Source: Casuarius casuarius
Lineage: Eukaryota > Chordata > Aves > Casuariiformes > Casuariidae
DNA: 64,000 nt
Direction of reading: 5' to 3'
Assembly (NCBI GenBank): GCA_003342895.1
Contig: PTFA01000539.1
Span: 118,648 to 182,647 of the forward strand
In this document: one piece after another, positions 59,006-64,000 of the stretch
Position numbering within the stretch: position 1 is the first letter of the stretch
How the letters are laid out: the number at the start of each line of letters is the position of its first letter
The notes under the pieces: model-generated
Told to the model about the DNA's origin: nothing
What the model saw: only the letters and a program-made list of their open reading frames with translations
The model's database searches: none
Program-made: the position numbers and the translations under genes

Positions 59006-60766
59006 GTAACTCATGGCTTGGTCTTGGTGGCATCTTTTGATCCCTGATCTGGAGGGTGTACAGCATGCATGAAAGACCCCATTTGACATCTTCCATGTGA
59101 AATTAAGATTGGTCCTTTCCTGAGGCAAATGAAGAAGAGGTGATTGATACAAACTCCATTATCACACAGGCTTTTGTTTTCCAGGAGTCATTATTCTAAA
59201 ACTAGGGGACCTAGAGCAGAAAATGGTGTTTACTTAAAAAAAAAAAAAAAAAAAGAATTTACTGGGATCTTTGCATAAGGTAACATTCACATGATGGATC
59301 AAATCTCTTGAACAGGGCAATTGGTACTGTCCAGATGGTGACAGGAGTCTCCATTGCAAGGGTCTGTGCAGCAGCATCTCCAGGTGAATCAGGTGACACT
59401 CCCCACACTTACAACCCAACTGGTCTTACGTGATCACTCCGGCACATGTACAATCTGTTGCTATTGATTATTTTAAACTATGTACAAAACNACTATCTTA
59501 ACTATGTACAGAAGACTGTCGACCATTTCTGCATCTCCAGGTAGTTTTTACTACTGCAAAGTGTGCACAGTTTGATCAGTTCTTCAGCAGGAACCATCTG
59601 GGTGGCCTCTGGGATGCCCAGATCATCTCCCCAGGCTGTTAGTCTGCACATGAAGACATGCAGGTGGTACTTATCCGTTGGCTTAGGCATAGCAGAACTT
59701 CCTGGGGGATCTTCAGGCCTGTCCCAAAGCTCCTATAACAACTAGTCAAATGTTTTCTTCTGAAGGTGGCTGGAAGATCAGTCCACTGTCTCCACTCAAG
59801 TTGGCCCATTGCCTAACCACTGCAAAAGTGAGCTGGGGAGGATCTGGACCACTATGGGAATGGGTGACTACAGTGTGCTGAGTGTGCACATGGGCAGAGC
59901 CCCAAAACCCTGCCATACTACAGCTGTAGCTGTGGGGCAAACTTGAATTTCATCCTTCTATCACACTTATAACTTAAATTTCATAGCTCTTGTCACAGCA
60001 GCCCCTTGGGAAGGGTTTTCTTCTGGGCAGCTGTGGAGGGTTTCCAAGCAGTTCTGGAGGGTTTCTAGGTTTTCCAGCCTGTTATGGTTGCTAAGGGCCA
60101 CTTTCTTGTCCCAGTTGCTCTGTCCTGGCCTGTGGCCTCAATGTTACACAAGTTAAGGCCAGCAACTTGTGCTGCATGGTGTCAGAGAGCCCATCACCAC
60201 CTGTCTGACCTGGAGAGGGTCCCCAAGGAGAGGGACAGAGGTAGGAGGGTGGAGGTGGGAAGGGGTATCTCCATGCAGGAGCAGAGGTAGTTCTGGCCCC
60301 CAAAATAAGTGGCTCAGTTTTGGTGGACTGGAGAAGGGGAAGGGATAAAGGGATGGCAGCAGCAGGGTGACACCAGCCCAGTGCCTGCCGTGTCACTGAG
60401 TTGACCCTTGCCCTGCTGCGGCTCCAGGAATAGAGGCTGCTTTCCCATTGACAACCTGGCAGGGACAAGGGCAGGGGACAGCGTGGGTCAGAGGGGCCCA
60501 TGCAAAGGGCTTGGTAGTGGACAGCAGCCATGCAAACTTCCAGCCCAGGGCATTCCTGCCTGGGCAGGACACTCGGCTCCCTTTGCATCACTCCTTGGCT
60601 TCAGGGAAAGGTGGATCCTGGACATGGACCATAGGCAAGAGACTGGAGAGAATTTCCTAGAACCAAGGGCTGATGCAAGCCCTCATGGGAAAATACGAGA
60701 TATTCTGAGTTGCGAAGGGCATCTGCGCAGTCAGTGTGATACCAGCACACAGGCAGGAGGAGCAGC
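59006..60766. other. Intergenic DNA between ACD and the SDR gene
   Basis: No conserved coding segment is seen. An A19 run lies at 59236-59254 and one ambiguous base at 59491. The promoter of the downstream SDR gene should lie in the last few hundred bases, but no TATA box or GC box is convincing. Confidence 0.55.
59236..59254. repeat. A19 homopolymer
   Basis: Nineteen consecutive A. No retroposed gene or LINE tail upstream of it was recognised. Confidence 0.9.
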
Positions 60767-63219
60767 ATGGCAGGGCTTTGTGTCCACTCTGCTCTGGTCA
60801 CTGGGGCCAATCGAGGAATCGGCCTGGGAATCATCAAGCAGCTCCTGCAGCTGCCAAACCCTCCCAAGTGGGTCTTTGCAGCCTGCCGGGACCCCAAGGG
60901 AGAGCGAGCACAGGTGAGGCTCAGCAGAGCTGGCTTTGCTGGGGGACAGAAATGCGGGGCAGCATGCGCTGCCAGGGTGGCGTGTCAGGGCCAGGAGGGG
61001 ATTTTTAAGGGCTCAAATGGGGAGCTGCAGCCTGCCACCACGGCTGCCTGGGCACAGGGCAGCCCAGTTACCATGGCTGTGGGACAAACTGTGCCTGGGG
61101 TGTTCAGAGGGGCCAGGTCTCCTGGAGGACAGCAAGGGAGCTCCTGGCACAGCCTGGCAGCCATCTCCTCAAGGGCTAGAGGGAAAGGGCTTGTGTCTGC
61201 AACAGGAGGGCAGAGGGTAAAGCAGTGGCAAATGGTGTGGGCAGGAGGCATGGAGCCCTGTCTGACTGGAGCAGGGCATCCGGGGTAGGGTGCTGGGCAT
61301 GGGNGAGTGCAGGGGCAGAGCAGGAGTGACAGTGGCTGTGCCTGGGACAGGCTGAGAGCTGCCCTCTGCCCAGGTGTTCCTGCCTCTCTGTGCCCATGTT
61401 GTCCCCTCTCTTGCAGGAGCTGCAGCATTTGGCCTCCAAGTACCCCAACCTGGTCATCATCCCGCTTGGTAGGTGCTCCTGCCTGTGCCCCAAGGGTGAG
61501 GGCCCCTTGCCCGGGCTCCTCTCTTTAACCAGCGCTGTCTCCTCCCACGGCCCTGCCACTCGCCTGGGATGCTGTGCACACCCCAGCAACCCCGTGAGAG
61601 GTGGGAGCTGTGCCAACAGTCCCAGCACNTTGTGGGGGAAACAGGCTCGCTGCTGTCACTGCTGCCCACAGCCTGTCTGCAGCCATGCTGGGGCCCTGCC
61701 TTCCTGCCTGGCAGTGGCCCTGTGGCCCTGGGCTCCTCTCTCCTCTGGGGCCATTTCTCCCAGGTGTCCTGATTCCTGCCCCAGCATGTCCCTGAGGGCA
61801 GACGGGGCTCCTGTCCCCCATCATCGGTCATGATGGGAGCCACAAAGAGGAAGCAGGCGCTTACCTCCNCCTGTGTTGNCTCTGTAGANGTCACCGACCC
61901 CGCCAGCATCCAGACGGCTGCAGCCAGAGTTGGGGAGCACCTGAAGGGCTCTGGGCTGAACCTCCTCATCAGCAATGCTGGGATTTCAAAGTTGAACTCA
62001 CTTGATACAGAGACGCTGGCGGACATGTCCCAGGTGTATGCCACCAACACAATTGGGCCCCTGCTGGTGAGCCAGGTGAGGACCCCCACCTGCAGCACCA
62101 CAGCTCAGATCCACAGAATATCCCTTCCCCTCATCTCCTGCTCCTGGAACCAGGACATCCCAGGCAGGCAGAAAGGGCCCAAGGGAAGGGCCTGGTCTCT
62201 GCTCTGGGTCCCCAATGGGCTCTCACCCTGGCAAAGGACCTGGTAATCTCCAGCTCAGATGGTGAGTGCAGGAGGAACCTGGTGGTCTGAAGCAGTGGGA
62301 GCAGGAACCTGCTCACTGACTTGGTGCTGATGTGATGCGTGGTGGAAGGAGCAGGTCCTCTCTCCTGAACCACATCTGCACAGGCCCTTCTTTCCTCTCC
62401 TTGCAGGCGTTCCTGCCCTTGCTGGAGAAGGCTGCCCAGGGAAGCCCGAGTTCTGAGCTGAGCTGCAGCAAGGCAGCCATCATCAACATATCCAGCTATG
62501 GGGGCTCCATTGGTTCTCCCTCTGGTTGGGATCTTACGCAAGTTGTCTCATACCGCTGCAGCAAGGTACTGCCACACTGCAGGAGGGGACCTTTCTCCTC
62601 CCCACCACGGTCCTTATGGTGTCTCTCTGCAGGCTGCTCTGAACATGCTCACCAAATGCCAGTCCTTGGGGTACCGGCAACACGGCATCCTCTGTGCTGC
62701 TCTCCACCCTGGCTGGGTGCAAACAGACATGGGATCCTCAGCCGGACACACAGTAGGGGTTTCACTGCGGCAGGTCCATCAGGGCCCCTATGCTGGTTTC
62801 CTAGGGGAGGTATTTGTTATCCCAAGCCTTTCCTATCCCTCTTGACCTACCTATTGACAGGCAAGACCTCCCTGCTGGCTCCATCACCACTGTGGGCAGC
62901 TCTTGCTACCCCAGGACTCTGCAGTGACTGCCAGCCCTGGGTGCCCGATGTCCCCTATCAGCTTGGTTTCCTGCTCAGTCCTTCTTCCTAGGGCTCTCTG
63001 CTTTCCATGTCCTGTTGAGCTGCTTCCTTCCTCCGGCCCAGGCTCCAGGGCAGGCCTTTGCCAGGCCTTAGGCACACAGCTGCATTCCTCCCTCTGCCCC
63101 TACAGCCCCCACTGACAGTGGATATGAGCGTACAGGAGATGCTGAATGTGCTCTCCACACTTTCTGAGAAGGACACTGGGACTTTCCTGGACTGGGAAGG
63201 GAAAGTAGTGCCGTGGTGA
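60767..63219 (+). CDS. Short-chain dehydrogenase/reductase, C-factor-like, 259 aa
   Basis: Six exons join in frame: 60767-60913, 61417-61468, 61888-62075, 62407-62565, 62633-62752, 63106-63219 (780 nt). The product is a classical SDR, an NAD(P)-dependent oxidoreductase with a Rossmann fold. Visible motifs are the cofactor loop TGANRGIG at residues 12-19, LNLLISNAG (NAG motif) near residue 90, the catalytic Ser in INISSYGGS near residue 160 and the catalytic YRCSK (Y-x-x-x-K) near residue 180. After the active site comes HPGWVQTDMG, typical of the C-factor/sniffer branch of carbonyl reductases. The length is normal for the family. The start has a purine at -3 and G at +4. One N at 61889 leaves residue 67 as Asp or Glu. 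The substrate is unknown. Bird and reptile genomes carry several such genes, and I cannot say which one this is. Confidence 0.93.
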
Positions 63220-63295
63220 GACACCAGCCCAGCGTTGTGCCAGGATCCTGGCAGCAGGTCCCTTTGCTGCTGCACCGAGCTGTGCCCGTGACCTC

Positions 63296-63301
63296 AGTAA
63301 A
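63296..63301 (+). terminator. Possible SDR gene poly(A) signal (AGTAAA)
   Basis: The variant hexamer AGTAAA lies 77 bases after the SDR stop and is followed by a TGTGTCC-type downstream stretch. No canonical AATAAA is present in the next 300 bases. Confidence 0.4.
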
Positions 63302-64000
63302 CCTGTGTCCTTAAACAGCAGTGCTGCTGTGTCCATCTGTGACAGCGACAGGCTGTGTGTGAAGTGTGAACTTGCAGAGGGCAGCCCCCTTCCTGGGACG
63401 GACCCAGTCCTTATCCTTGCATGTACCAGTGCCTGCAAGCCAGCTCTCGTGACTCAGGGCTGTGCAAACATCCCCTCCAGGAGGCAAGGGAGCTGGGGGC
63501 AGGTGTCCCAGGCTGATGCCTGTCTCTGAGGAGTTGGGTCACCCCAGGGGCTATGGGGCCCAGATGGGTGCTCAGGGAAGGCAGCACAGGGCTGGCAAAC
63601 ACCCCGAGCAGCCGTAGGGCTCGCTTTCCCCCAGACAGCTGTGCTCAGGGGCCACGTAGACACCACTCCGGCCTGGGATAGCTCAGTGGGGCTGGGGAGT
63701 CATGGGGACTCATGGGCCCTCTCCCCACATGGGGCTGCAAAAGGTCTGTCCTACAGTGAACTGTGTCCTGCCTCCTGCATCCTCTCCCATGGGGCTGGAG
63801 CCTGCAGGGAACTCCTGGTCTTAGGCAGGACACACAAGGTACTCGCACAGCCAAGGGGCAACGCGTGGAGAGCTGGGCTCCGGGCTCAGCCAGGTGCTAC
63901 CATCCCATCAGGGAGCTGGGGGTGGCATGTCCTGTCCCTTCCTGGTCACTCTGCAGATGCAGCTCACCCAGGACATGGAGGCTGCTAGCTGAGGCGAGGG
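63302..64000. other. Downstream flank, no gene recognised
   Basis: GC-rich sequence with several open frames but no recognisable domain or splice-flanked conserved segment. Confidence 0.5.

Noticed and set aside
58190..60766. Search for PARD6A as the head-to-head partner of ACD
   Set aside because: No PB1 or PDZ-like coding segment or matching start was found on the plus strand.

Overview
The window is nuclear genomic DNA from a vertebrate, most probably a bird. It has split genes with GT-AG introns, CR1-type LINE fragments as the only interspersed repeats I recognise, GC-rich sequence with many short introns, and the gene order CTCF - CARMIL2 - ACD. A crocodilian or turtle cannot be excluded from sequence alone. 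There are no prokaryotic, CRISPR, tRNA, rRNA or viral features.

Layout: (1) 80-261 is the last coding exon of CTCF (+), followed by a long AT-rich 3' UTR with several AATAAA signals, the main one at 1610-1615. (2) 1.6-8.3 kb is intergenic and carries a decayed CR1 fragment at about 4.99-6.35 kb. (3) 8348-44433 is a complete 40-exon CARMIL2 (RLTPR) gene (+). I assembled it exon by exon; every junction keeps frame and the product is 1496 residues. It encodes a PH-like domain, a leucine-rich-repeat array, a helical domain, capping-protein-binding motifs and a proline-rich tail. Intron 18 holds a second CR1 fragment. (4) 46063-58185 is a complete 14-exon ACD (TPP1, shelterin) gene on the minus strand, convergent with CARMIL2. 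Its first exon lies in a CpG island at about 57.8-58.4 kb. The long form is 631 residues and the short form 600. Its second intron holds a third CR1 fragment and a (TA)18 repeat. (5) 60767-63219 is a complete six-exon short-chain dehydrogenase/reductase gene (+, 259 residues) of the C-factor-like type. The rest of the window is intergenic.

The genes are unrelated in function: chromatin insulation (CTCF), actin capping-protein regulation and T-cell costimulation (CARMIL2), telomere protection (ACD) and NAD(P)-dependent redox chemistry (SDR). They share a compact, gene-dense neighbourhood.

I found no convincing undescribed system. The observations most worth a second look are a candidate intronic polyadenylation isoform of CARMIL2 after exon 38, two in-frame start codons in ACD, apparent loss of the acidic TEL-patch residues in ACD at the aligned position, an exon-like stop-containing segment in CARMIL2 intron 10, and an SDR gene where mammals have PARD6A.
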